A stretch of DNA of 64,000 nt from positions 1 through 64,000 of the forward strand of contig NZ_JAEEGC010000052.1 in the NCBI RefSeq assembly GCF_019207025.1. Reading direction: 5' to 3'. Shown one piece after another: positions 55,625 to 63,343 of the stretch. Made by a program: the position numbers and the translations under genes. This DNA is from Clostridium thailandense. Lineage in GTDB: Bacteria > Bacillota > Clostridia > Clostridiales > Clostridiaceae. A model generated the notes under the pieces. It was given only the letters and a program-made list of their open reading frames with translations, was not told the DNA's origin and ran no database searches. How positions within the stretch are numbered: the first letter of the stretch is position 1; each line of letters begins with the position of its first letter.

Positions 55625-56503
55625 TTAAACCATACTCTCTAATCTCTTAATATATTTTTCATAATGTTCTGTAGTATATTTTTGCAATTCTTCTCTTTGT
55701 TCTGCACTTAAACCTTTAAATCTTCCTTGAGGTTTAATATATTCTTCTACAGGCTTTAATTCTTTTGGCTTACTATTTATTGTTATCTTTCCATTTTCAT
55801 ATTCAAATAGAACCCAACATCCTGTTTGTACAGCTGCTCTCGCTAGCTCTATTGTTTTAGCAGGATTATATCTCCATCCTGTAGGACATGGTGTGTGTAT
55901 ATGCAATAAAGATGGACCATCTGTATCCTTTGCTTTCTGCACTTTTTTCTTTAAATCTGTTAAATTATGAATTGAAGCTGTTGCAGCATAAGGTATATCA
56001 TGTGCAATTGCTATTTGCATTAAATCTTTTCTTCCAGTTGGTTTTCCTGCTGGTGTAGTTGTTGTACTTGCTAAAAATGGTGTTGAACTACTGCCTTGTA
56101 TTCCTGTATTCATATAAGCTTCATTATCATAGCATATATAAAGTACTTTATCTCCTCTTTCTAGTACACCAGATAATGCTTGAAGTCCTATATCTACAGT
56201 TCCACCATCACCAGCAAAACCAACAACTGTTGTATGAGTATTTCCCATTGCATTTAACGCTGCTCTTACTCCTGCTGCACCTGCTGCAGTATTTTCGAGG
56301 TTTCCTTGATATCCTGGAATTTTTATTGCTGTTTCATTTCCATAACCTGAAAATAATGCTGAACATCCTGGTGGTATTATAATTATTGTATCTTCGCCTA
56401 ATACATCTAAAACATTTCTTATAATTAATTCCATTCCACAACCTGCACAAGCACTTACTCCATGTGGTATTAATCCTTTTGAATTATGTTTAATTTCGTG
56501 CAT
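55625..56503 (-). CDS. 2-oxoacid:ferredoxin oxidoreductase, beta subunit (TPP-binding)
   Basis: 292 residues. HGVSACAGCGMELIIRN (cluster-binding Cys), GFAGDGGTVDIGLQAL and YDNEAYMNTGIQGSSSTP form the TPP/Mg site (GDG...N). Beta subunit of the pyruvate/2-oxoisovalerate type enzyme. Its start overlaps the end of the alpha gene by 14 nt with AGGTGG as ribosome site. It catalyses oxidative decarboxylation of a 2-oxoacid to acyl-CoA with ferredoxin reduction. Confidence 0.9.
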   Translation of the reverse strand: MHEIKHNSKGLIPHGVSACAGCGMELIIRNVLDVLGEDTIIIIPPGCSALFSGYGNETAIKIPGYQGNLENTAAGAAGVRAALNAMGNTHTTVVGFAGDGGTVDIGLQALSGVLERGDKVLYICYDNEAYMNTGIQGSSSTPFLASTTTTPAGKPTGRKDLMQIAIAHDIPYAATASIHNLTDLKKKVQKAKDTDGPSLLHIHTPCPTGWRYNPAKTIELARAAVQTGCWVLFEYENGKITINSKPKELKPVEEYIKPQGRFKGLSAEQREELQKYTTEHYEKYIKRLESMV

Positions 56504-57701
56504 TTTTTTCCACCTGCCTTATATCCATAGCATTTTCTTTTACATCTATCCACTGTGTATGATCTTTTCTCTTTCCTTTTTTTATTTCTAAAAGTTCATT
56601 GAATATTTTTTCTATATTATCTGCTGTAACGTCTCTTCCTCCAAGTCCTCCTACATAATGTCTTATATCACAATCTACTGCTTTCATAGCTGCACAAGTT
56701 TCACTCCAAACCGGGCCACCTTGTCCACCTAATCCAGCACTTCTATCAAATACTCCGATTACTTCTTTTCCTTTTAAAACTTCTTTTAAATACTTTACTG
56801 GGAATGGTCTAAATACTACAACTTTTACCAAACCTACTTTTTTACCTTGTTCCCTTAATTTGTTAACTACATATTTTGCAGTACCACACATTGAACCTAA
56901 GGCTACTAAAACTACATCTGCATCTTCTGTTCTATATCCTTCTACAATACTTAACTTTCTTCCAAACTTTTCTTCAAATTCTTTTTGTACCTTTTCTATA
57001 ACTTCAAAGGAGTTGTCCATAGCTACTTTTTGTTGATATCTCATTTCTGTATAATCATCAGATCCTGTTAAGTTACATATAAACATAGGATCTGATGTAT
57101 CTAAGTATGTATTTTTAGGCACATACGGTCCTACAAATTCATCTACTTCTTCTTGACTTGGTACATCTATTTTCTGCATTGAGTGTGAAAGGAAGAAACC
57201 ATCTAAACATACCATTGCTGGTGTTAATACTTTTTCATCCTCTGCAACTCTATATGCCATAAGCATAATGTCATATACTTCTTGTACATTTTGACAATAG
57301 AATTGTAGCCATCCCATGTCTCTTTCTGCCATTGCATCTCCATGTTCACACCACAATGTCCATGGTGCTGCAAGTCCTCTATTTACAACTGGCATTACAA
57401 TTGGAGCTCTTACTCCTGATGTCATTCCTACTACTTCATGCATTAAAGCTAATCCTTGTGATGCTGTAGCAGTTGCTGTTCTCACTCCTGTTAGCTGGGC
57501 TGTTGTTGCAACTGATAAAGCTGTATGTTCTGATTCAACACGAACATATTCTGCTTTCAATTCCCCTGATGCTACTATTTCTGATAGCTTTTCTGCTATT
57601 GTGCTTTGAGGTGTTATTGGATATGCTGATACTACTTTGACTTTTGCCATCTTTATAGCTTCAACTGCTGCTCCATTTCCATCTAGCATTTTATAAGCCA
57701 T
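56490..57701 (-). CDS. 2-oxoacid:ferredoxin oxidoreductase, alpha subunit
   Basis: 403 residues: GNGAAVEAIKMAKVKVVSAY and PITPQSTIAE at the N-terminus, ESEHTALSVATTAQLTGVRT, TASQGLALMHEV, and a C-terminal domain with DRSAGLGGQGG. This is the PorA-type subunit that carries the pyrimidine part of the active site. Substrate (pyruvate, 2-oxoisovalerate, aryl pyruvate) cannot be decided. The adjoining ptb suggests branched or aromatic 2-oxoacids. ATG overlaps the delta stop (TAATG). Confidence 0.9.
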   Translation of the reverse strand: MAYKMLDGNGAAVEAIKMAKVKVVSAYPITPQSTIAEKLSEIVASGELKAEYVRVESEHTALSVATTAQLTGVRTATATASQGLALMHEVVGMTSGVRAPIVMPVVNRGLAAPWTLWCEHGDAMAERDMGWLQFYCQNVQEVYDIMLMAYRVAEDEKVLTPAMVCLDGFFLSHSMQKIDVPSQEEVDEFVGPYVPKNTYLDTSDPMFICNLTGSDDYTEMRYQQKVAMDNSFEVIEKVQKEFEEKFGRKLSIVEGYRTEDADVVLVALGSMCGTAKYVVNKLREQGKKVGLVKVVVFRPFPVKYLKEVLKGKEVIGVFDRSAGLGGQGGPVWSETCAAMKAVDCDIRHYVGGLGGRDVTADNIEKIFNELLEIKKGKRKDHTQWIDVKENAMDIRQVEKNARN

Positions 57702-58006
57702 TAACCTTCACTCCTTTCCGGTACCATACTAATGCATTTCTTAGGACATTCATTTGCACAAATTCCACAGCCTTTGCAATAGTTAAAATCGATTTCAATG
57801 CACTCGACTTTATCTTTTATTACATCAATTACATTTGCTGGACAATACTTTTCACAAGTTCCACATTTAACACAGGCTTCAAAGTCAACTTTTGGTCTTT
57901 CTAATCTCCAGCTTCCTGTGTTTGCAGCGGCATATACATTAGCTACTGGTCCATATACACTACATTTTTTTGATTTGTTCGTAAGAGTCTCTTGCTGCTT
58001 TTGCAT
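57701..58006 (-). CDS. 2-oxoacid:ferredoxin oxidoreductase, delta subunit (ferredoxin-like)
   Basis: 101 residues with two 4Fe-4S motifs, CVKCGTCEKYCP and CKGCGICANECP, preceded by GSWRLERPKVDFEA. It passes electrons from the TPP site to ferredoxin. The ATG at 58006 follows GGGTGA; an earlier in-frame start at 58030 has no ribosome site. It overlaps the gamma gene by 47 nt. Confidence 0.9.
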   Translation of the reverse strand: MQKQQETLTNKSKKCSVYGPVANVYAAANTGSWRLERPKVDFEACVKCGTCEKYCPANVIDVIKDKVECIEIDFNYCKGCGICANECPKKCISMVPERSEG

Positions 58007-58511
58007 TTTTATCACCCGCCTTTTTACCAAATGTTATTCTAATAGCATCTTCAATTGATTCAATTTTAGCTAAACCTGTTGCTGCCAATGCGCCAAGCAT
58101 TGAAGCGTTTGGAATTGCCATACCTATGTTTTCTACTGCTACTCTAGTTCCATCTACATAATATACTTCTTTAAAGTTATATTTCTTGTAACGTTCTAAA
58201 ACGTTTTCGTCTTCAGTATTTAATACTAAAACACTATTTTCGTGTATTCCTTCTGAAATGTCTATGCCTTTATCTATAATTGAACTATCTGCCACTAATA
58301 CGATATCAGGATCATAAACAAATGAATTTAATAATACTGGCTCATCATCTACAATAATGCTGGTATTAACAGGCGCACCTCTTCTTTCATGTCCATATGC
58401 TGGTACTGTAATAGCATATTTTCCTTCGTTCAAGGATACTGCTTCTGACAGCATTTTTGCTGCTGTTACTATACCTTGTCCTCCTAGTCCGTAAAATTTT
58501 AATTTAATCAT
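57960..58511 (-). CDS. 2-oxoacid:ferredoxin oxidoreductase, gamma subunit
   Basis: 183 residues: KLKFYGLGGQGIVTAAKMLS, AYGHERRGAPVNTSIIVDD and NASMLGALAATGLAKIESIE, typical of PorC/VorC. It binds the CoA-side of the complex. First gene of the four-subunit operon (gamma-delta-alpha-beta). The ATG at 58511 follows GGAAGGAAG, 8-9 bases away. Confidence 0.9.
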   Translation of the reverse strand: MIKLKFYGLGGQGIVTAAKMLSEAVSLNEGKYAITVPAYGHERRGAPVNTSIIVDDEPVLLNSFVYDPDIVLVADSSIIDKGIDISEGIHENSVLVLNTEDENVLERYKKYNFKEVYYVDGTRVAVENIGMAIPNASMLGALAATGLAKIESIEDAIRITFGKKAGDKNAKAARDSYEQIKKM

Positions 58512-58589
58512 TTTATTCTTCCTTCCTTTCATCTTTGTGATTAAAGTAAAAGATATACTTGGTTAAAGTATTCATTTTGATTGCATACT

Positions 58590-58706
58590 CGTTTCTTTAT
58601 AGTATACAACGTTTCTTTATATATAATTATAGACTTTTCTAATTCTTTTGTAAATAGATTTTTAAAATTTTTCTTTATAATACTTATTGTGTGATATAGA
58701 GAAACG
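58590..58706 (-). promoter_or_regulatory. Promoter and repeated operator of the oxidoreductase operon
   Basis: Minus-strand -35 TTTACA (58649-58654) and -10 TATAAT (58626-58631) are 17 bp apart. Two direct repeats TATAAAGAAACG (58610-58621 and 58590-58601, 20 bp apart) lie downstream of the -10 and one inverted copy CGTTTCTCTATA (58695-58706) lies upstream. The layout suggests a repressor site; the IclR protein encoded nearby is a candidate. Confidence 0.65.
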
Positions 58707-58766
58707 TATCCTAATTTATTCTACTCCACGTTTTATAACTTTACCTTTTTTTATATATAAATTTGA

Positions 58767-59066
58767 TTACGCCTGTTGTTGACTTTCTTTAGCTATATTA
58801 GACATATTTGACTCCTTTTTAGTGAGCAAAATTGATATACATCCAATAATAGCTGGAACTATGAATGGTTCGAAAACTGTTGTCATAGAAAAATTCGCCT
58901 GAATTAATACACAAATAATTATTGATGCTGTTGCACTCCCCAAACGAGAAATAGCTAATCCCCATACCACTGCCGTTCCACGAATAGATATAGTATAAAA
59001 CTCTGGTGCTACTGCGAGAGTCAAATTCTGAACCGAACTTACTGCGGCTCCAGCTAAGAACAACAT
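58767..59066 (-). pseudogene. MFS transporter 3' fragment
   Basis: 99 codons of hydrophobic sequence: LFLAGAAVSSVQNLTLAVAP, EFYTISIRGTAVVWGLAISR. This looks like the last three to four membrane segments of a major-facilitator transporter of the aromatic-acid:proton symporter type. Full-length members have 400 or more residues. With a phenolic acid decarboxylase operon 2 kb away, it may be what is left of its importer (inference). Confidence 0.68.
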
Positions 59067-59094
59067 TTGATACCCAAAACTTTGTTTATAGTAT

Positions 59095-59150
59095 TGAAAA
59101 TAAAAATAGGATTTAGTACTAAAATTAATTTTATTTTCAGTACTAAATCC
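59095..59150 (-). terminator. Terminator behind the idi fragment
   Basis: A perfect 12-bp stem (GGATTTAGTACT with AGTACTAAATCC) is followed on the minus strand by TATTTTTATTTT. Confidence 0.85.
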
Positions 59151-59160
59151 CTCATTATCA

Positions 59161-59436
59161 TCAAAATTTTTTGATACAAATCTCTTCCTCTAATCTTCTA
59201 TAAATAGCATCTTGCAAGTTTTCACTATATCGAGGGTGACTGCAACAAGTATTAGTCCACAATCCTCCAGAATGATATTTTGTTTTATGCCTTTTTTGTA
59301 TCAATAATTCATTATTAGAATTAAAGACAAATATTGAAAAAGCTCTATGTAATACGCCCTTATAATGTGCTTCCATTTTTTTAATAGACCCTATTTCTTT
59401 ATTATACTTGTCAACTGCTATAATATATTCTTCCAT
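59161..59436 (-). pseudogene. idi: Isopentenyl-diphosphate isomerase (type 1) 5' fragment
   Basis: 91 codons: HYKGVLHRAFSIFVFNSNNE, LLIQKRHKTKYHSGGLWTNT and CCSHPRYSENLQDAIYRRLE. The catalytic Cys in TNTCCSHP and the first metal His residues are present. The fragment ends at EEICIKKF; the normal protein is about 170-180 residues and continues with the Nudix Glu motif and second metal ligands. So the 3' half is lost, with a terminator directly behind. Confidence 0.8.
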
Positions 59437-59541
59437 ATTAACTTCTCCCTAGGATTAGATTTTAATTTTATTTATATCTTCTTTAATTGTCCAATTAATT
59501 CATATAAGGCAATTAAACATAGGTCTACACCCATACATATT

Positions 59542-60378
59542 CTAAACTTTTGCTGCTATTTCCTCAAGTACAGAAGCTGTTGAATTAATCTTCTCTAAAG
59601 CCGCTGCTATTTCCTGAAGAGTGGCTGCTTGTTCTTGGGTCATTTCACTGGATTTACCAATATCAACAGAAAAACCATCAAATACCTCCTTTATTAGTTC
59701 AAGAATTCCTTTAGTTTTTCCAATAGACTCAGTGCTTAAGTTGGATAACTTTCTTATTTCTTCAGCTACTATTTTAAACCCTCTTCCAGCATCTCCAGCC
59801 CTTGCTGCTTCAATTGCTGCATTTAAACCAAGAATATTTGTTTTACTGCTTATGTTATTTAATACTTGAAGAATTTCTTTCGTCCTTTTTATTTCTTCAG
59901 TATATTCTTGTGTATCAATAAGCATTTTCCCATTAATTTCTGCTATATTTTGAGCAATATTGGCGATATCCGTAACTGCTGCTGTTATCTGTTGAAGGGC
60001 TGTAGATAAATTTAGAGATAAATTATGCATTTGCTCTTGTTTTTCCAAACTATTCCCTACTGTTATTACCCCTGATACCTTTCCTTGATTATCTTTAATA
60101 GGAACTGCCACAGCTTTAAAGGCAAATCCATTTCTTTCCTTTGGAACTACATCTGATTGAATTTTTCCTGTTTGTATAGCTTTATAAATAATGCCCTCAG
60201 TTTTAATTGGATCTCCAGGCTTTACTTGGACTTTCATATTTTCACTTTGAACATAATTTAAAAATTTTTCCCTGTTGGTCACCGCAAAATTCGAATTTGG
60301 TTCAAAAAAGTGTTTTAAATATGGTATCAATTTGTTAAATGCTTCTAATATCGAATCAGGTTCCATATTTTCTTGCAT
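59542..60378 (-). CDS. Short soluble methyl-accepting chemotaxis-type protein
   Basis: 278 residues: an N-terminal sensor domain (about 15-115; [40 protein letters not shown]) and a C-terminal MCP signalling region with the tip [20 protein letters not shown] and [20 protein letters not shown]. No membrane segments and no methylation helices of full length, so a small cytoplasmic receptor. It lies between the idi remnant and the decarboxylase operon; ligand unknown. Confidence 0.87.
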   Translation of the reverse strand: MQENMEPDSILEAFNKLIPYLKHFFEPNSNFAVTNREKFLNYVQSENMKVQVKPGDPIKTEGIIYKAIQTGKIQSDVVPKERNGFAFKAVAVPIKDNQGKVSGVITVGNSLEKQEQMHNLSLNLSTALQQITAAVTDIANIAQNIAEINGKMLIDTQEYTEEIKRTKEILQVLNNISSKTNILGLNAAIEAARAGDAGRGFKIVAEEIRKLSNLSTESIGKTKGILELIKEVFDGFSVDIGKSSEMTQEQAATLQEIAAALEKINSTASVLEEIAAKV

Positions 60379-60534
60379 TTCTATAACACTCCCTTCTATA
60401 TAGTCAGAATACAGGGCTTCACAAAGCTGTTAACTTTGAACTTTATTTTAGAAATTATTAAAATAAAAACCACCTTAACATCTGCGACAGTTAACTGCAA
60501 CAACTATTAAAGTAGTCAGATTTTGATCCTATGG

Positions 60535-61092
60535 TTAACCATCCCATCTCTTTGCTTTATTATATATAATTCCAAATTGATCAAGTATTTTCATTACATG
60601 ATGATTTATTATATCCTCTACACTTTGAGGACTATTATAAAAAGCTGCCATTGGTGGAACCATTCTTACTCCGATTCTTGATAATTTAAGCATGTTTTCT
60701 AGATGTATCGGACTTAATGGAGTTTCCCTTGGACTCAATATTAATTTTCTTCCTTCTTTTATCATTACACCAGCAGTTCTTGAAATCAAATTATCATCAT
60801 AACCATTGGCAATTGAACTAAGTGTTTTCATACTACAAGGCAGAATTACCATTCCATCTGTGATAAATGACCCACTAGAAGTTTTTGCACCTAAATTCTT
60901 ATGATCATATATGTAAGTTGCTAAACTCTCTAAATAATCTAAGGAGTAATCTGTTTCTATTTCTAGATTCTTTTTTGCCCATTCACTCATAATTAAATGA
61001 GTGTTTATATTTTTATTCTCTTTTAAAACCTCCAGCAGTCTTACTGCATAGATGGTTCCAGTTGCACCTGTCACTCCAACTACAATTTCCAT
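60535..61092 (-). CDS. ubiX: UbiX/Pad1-type flavin prenyltransferase
   Basis: 185 residues: IVVGVTGATGTIYAVRLLEV, the flavin-binding SSGSFITDGMVILPCSMKTL, RETPLSPIHLENMLKLSRIG and PAMAAFY-type PMAAFYNSP. It makes prenylated FMN, the cofactor of the UbiD decarboxylase encoded upstream in the same operon. ATG at 61092 follows TTAGGAGATG; the frame is open seven codons further but those hold the ribosome site. Confidence 0.93.
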   Translation of the reverse strand: MEIVVGVTGATGTIYAVRLLEVLKENKNINTHLIMSEWAKKNLEIETDYSLDYLESLATYIYDHKNLGAKTSSGSFITDGMVILPCSMKTLSSIANGYDDNLISRTAGVMIKEGRKLILSPRETPLSPIHLENMLKLSRIGVRMVPPMAAFYNSPQSVEDIINHHVMKILDQFGIIYNKAKRWDG

Positions 61093-61114
61093 TATTTCAT
61101 CTCCTAAAACCAAT

Positions 61115-61175
61115 TATTGAAAAAGACCTATTGCATAAATCTTTTTTATTTTTCAAATATGCAATAGATCTTTTT
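61115..61175 (-). terminator. Stem-loop with T-run between the lpdD-like gene and ubiX
   Basis: AAAAAGATCTATTGCATA pairs with TATGCAATAGGTCTTTTT, followed on the minus strand by CAATAATTGG after the T-run. It could attenuate ubiX relative to the upstream decarboxylase genes. Confidence 0.6.
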
Positions 61176-61184
61176 CTATGTTAC

Positions 61185-61529
61185 TTATTTTTTCTTTTTT
61201 AGCTGCAAACACAGTTCTTCTGCCATTTGACAAGATAAACTAGCAACATCTGATATTTCTTCTTTTGTAATATTATCTAAATGTATACCACAACATATTG
61301 CAAAATTCCCTGAATATCTTTTCTTTAATATTTCTCCTAGCATTTCTGTAATTACATATTCCTTATGTGTTCCAATTGGAAATGTTTCAGTTGAATAATC
61401 TTGTGTACCTATTGTTACAGAACCAAGGTGTGCTTTCCCTCCAGTTAATATTACACATATATCTTTTCCCATCTCAAATGCTACAAGTTGTATTTCTATT
61501 CTATTTAACTTTTTATTTATTTGTATCAT
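61185..61529 (-). CDS. LpdD-like prenyl-flavin chaperone
   Basis: 114 residues: QLVAFEMGKDICVILTGGKA, HLGSVTIGTQ, ILKKRYSGNFAICCGIHLDN. This matches the small LpdD-type protein found with gallate/phenolic acid decarboxylases, thought to help insert prenylated flavin. It lies between the small Zn-ribbon subunit and ubiX. Confidence 0.78.
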   Translation of the reverse strand: MIQINKKLNRIEIQLVAFEMGKDICVILTGGKAHLGSVTIGTQDYSTETFPIGTHKEYVITEMLGEILKKRYSGNFAICCGIHLDNITKEEISDVASLSCQMAEELCLQLKKKK

Positions 61530-61540
61530 TAATTATAGCT

Positions 61541-61774
61541 CTAGTCTTTTTTCTTAATTAATTCAGGAATTGGTGGTATTTTATCAAGAGAAGAAATTTT
61601 ACTACTATCTATTTTAAATCTTTTATCGTATTTCTCTGGATCTTTTATATCATCGCTTTCAGTTGATCTCCATGAAAAGCAGCAGGTTTCACATATATAC
61701 ACTTCCCACGCATCATCAACAGGAGCTTTTGTCAATAAATCTACATTTTTAGAATCGCATCTTGGGCAAATCAT
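61541..61774 (-). CDS. Hydroxyarylic acid decarboxylase, small Zn-ribbon subunit (BsdD/VdcD-like)
   Basis: 77 residues: MICPRCDSKNVDLL and VYICETCCFSWRSTE with two Cys pairs forming a zinc ribbon, then PEKYDKRFKI and a Pro-rich tail. This is the D subunit of non-oxidative hydroxyarylic acid decarboxylases. Its ATG overlaps the stop of the large subunit gene by one base. Confidence 0.9.
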   Translation of the reverse strand: MICPRCDSKNVDLLTKAPVDDAWEVYICETCCFSWRSTESDDIKDPEKYDKRFKIDSSKISSLDKIPPIPELIKKKD

Positions 61775-63195
61775 TACTTATCTCCCTCTTTTCTCATTGT
61801 ATTTCTTAGATAATTCATCCAATAATCCACTTTGTCTGGAACATCTAGTAGCTCTGTATCTCTAGCTTTGTCTGGTGCAACTGGAGTTGTAGCATCTATA
61901 ATAAGTTTTGTGTGCATTCCAGCTGGTTCTGAAGAAGGGTCTAATGGCATGCCTGGTGCATTTGGAATAAGAACTACATCCTTATCCGGTCTTACCCTTG
62001 TAGTTAAAGCCCACATAACTTGTTCTAAATTAAATGGATCTACAAATTCATCAACTACAATAACTATTTTAGAATAAGGCATTCCATGAGGAGTGGATAG
62101 TAGTCTCATTGCTACTGACTTACCATATCCTCCAAATCTTGATTTAGTTGAGATAATAACACCTATTCCATGAGTATACATAGCATTTACAGCAACTACT
62201 TCTGGAAAATCTCTTTTTAGTTGTCTAAATAAAGGAAGACTTGTGTTTAAAGCCATTAAATAGTCTATTTCTGTCCAAGGCATACCTAGATATAAATTTT
62301 CAAAAATAGGATTTATTCTGTGAGTAATTGTATGTATTTTTACTTCTGGTTGAAGTCTAGCTCCTGAATAACTTCCTGGGAATTCTCCAAAAGGACCTTC
62401 TATTCTTCTTTCTCTTGGCATTATATAACCTTCAAGAATAACCTCACTTCTAGCTGGAATATCTAAGTTTCCCTGTTCGCTTTTTGTAAGTTCTATAGGC
62501 TCACCTTTCAAGGCTCCTGCAAAATCGTATTCTGATTGAACATATTCAATTGGTGTACTTGACATAAAATTAAGTACTGGATCATTACCAAGACATATTG
62601 CTATTGGCAATGGTTCATTTCTTTCTTCTGCTTTTCTCAAATGAACTGCTATGTCATGAAAAGGTAGTGGTTGAATTCCAACTAAATCTTTTCCCTTTAC
62701 CTGTATTCTATAAGTACCAGCATTTTGTTTTTCAAAATTATCTGGATCTTCTGGATCTTTACTTACTATTAAAGCTTTAGATATGTAAAAACCTCCATCA
62801 TACTTATTAACTCTAAAAAGAGGAAGTACATCAAATAAATTAATATCAGTGGTAATCTTAACTTCTTTAACTGGTGCATTCTCTACCCATACAGGTTTAA
62901 TTGGATAATCTGACCACTTTTTATCTAATTCAAAAAATTGGTCCTTAACTGGAGTATCTTTTGGTAACCCTAGCATCAATGCATGGTTTTGCCACGAGCC
63001 ATGTACGTTTAATGCCACACTATTCTTATAACCTTTTACCTTTTCTACAATAACCGCTGGACCGTTTTCCATATCTGGAGCAGATCTTCCTATTGCACTT
63101 AAATCTGGTTCAGGCATAACTTCATCTTTAACTCTTATTAATTGATTTTCTTTTTCTAACACTTCTAGAAACTCTCTTAAATCTCTGTAAGACAC
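61774..63195 (-). CDS. UbiD-family hydroxyarylic acid decarboxylase, large subunit (BsdC/ShdC-like)
   Basis: 473 residues. The family core is visible in KQNAGTYRIQ, ERRIEGPFGEFPGSYSG (active-site Glu region), NLYLGMPWTEIDYLMAL and SEPAGMHTKLIIDAT. It uses prenylated FMN and Mn/K to decarboxylate reversibly a hydroxybenzoate-type acid (4-hydroxybenzoate, protocatechuate, vanillate or similar). With the D subunit, LpdD-like and UbiX genes it forms one operon. GTG start after AGAAGGAG. Exact substrate cannot be read. Confidence 0.92.
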   Translation of the reverse strand: MSYRDLREFLEVLEKENQLIRVKDEVMPEPDLSAIGRSAPDMENGPAVIVEKVKGYKNSVALNVHGSWQNHALMLGLPKDTPVKDQFFELDKKWSDYPIKPVWVENAPVKEVKITTDINLFDVLPLFRVNKYDGGFYISKALIVSKDPEDPDNFEKQNAGTYRIQVKGKDLVGIQPLPFHDIAVHLRKAEERNEPLPIAICLGNDPVLNFMSSTPIEYVQSEYDFAGALKGEPIELTKSEQGNLDIPARSEVILEGYIMPRERRIEGPFGEFPGSYSGARLQPEVKIHTITHRINPIFENLYLGMPWTEIDYLMALNTSLPLFRQLKRDFPEVVAVNAMYTHGIGVIISTKSRFGGYGKSVAMRLLSTPHGMPYSKIVIVVDEFVDPFNLEQVMWALTTRVRPDKDVVLIPNAPGMPLDPSSEPAGMHTKLIIDATTPVAPDKARDTELLDVPDKVDYWMNYLRNTMRKEGDK

Positions 63196-63221
63196 TTATA
63201 TCTCTCCTTCTTCTACATATC

Positions 63222-63253
63222 GTTCATCATTGTTGAACATTGTTCATCATCGT
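63222..63253 (-). promoter_or_regulatory. Repeated operator-like site before the decarboxylase operon
   Basis: Two direct copies of GTTCATCAT(T/C)GT (63222-63233 and 63242-63253) are 20 bp apart with TTGAACA between, which also forms the small palindrome TGAACATTGTTCA. It lies 27-58 nt upstream of the start and differs from the oxidoreductase operator. Confidence 0.5.
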
Positions 63254-63343
63254 GGTTAATATTTTATATTCTATTATTTAAAAAACAGTTTGTCAATATC
63301 TGAATCATGTTTTGAATTATTATTTTCTATATCATGAAAATCC

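Noticed and set aside
56059..56382. A Leu-rich 107-codon plus-strand frame
   Set aside because: Mirror of the Gly/Ala-rich beta subunit of the oxidoreductase; shadow only.
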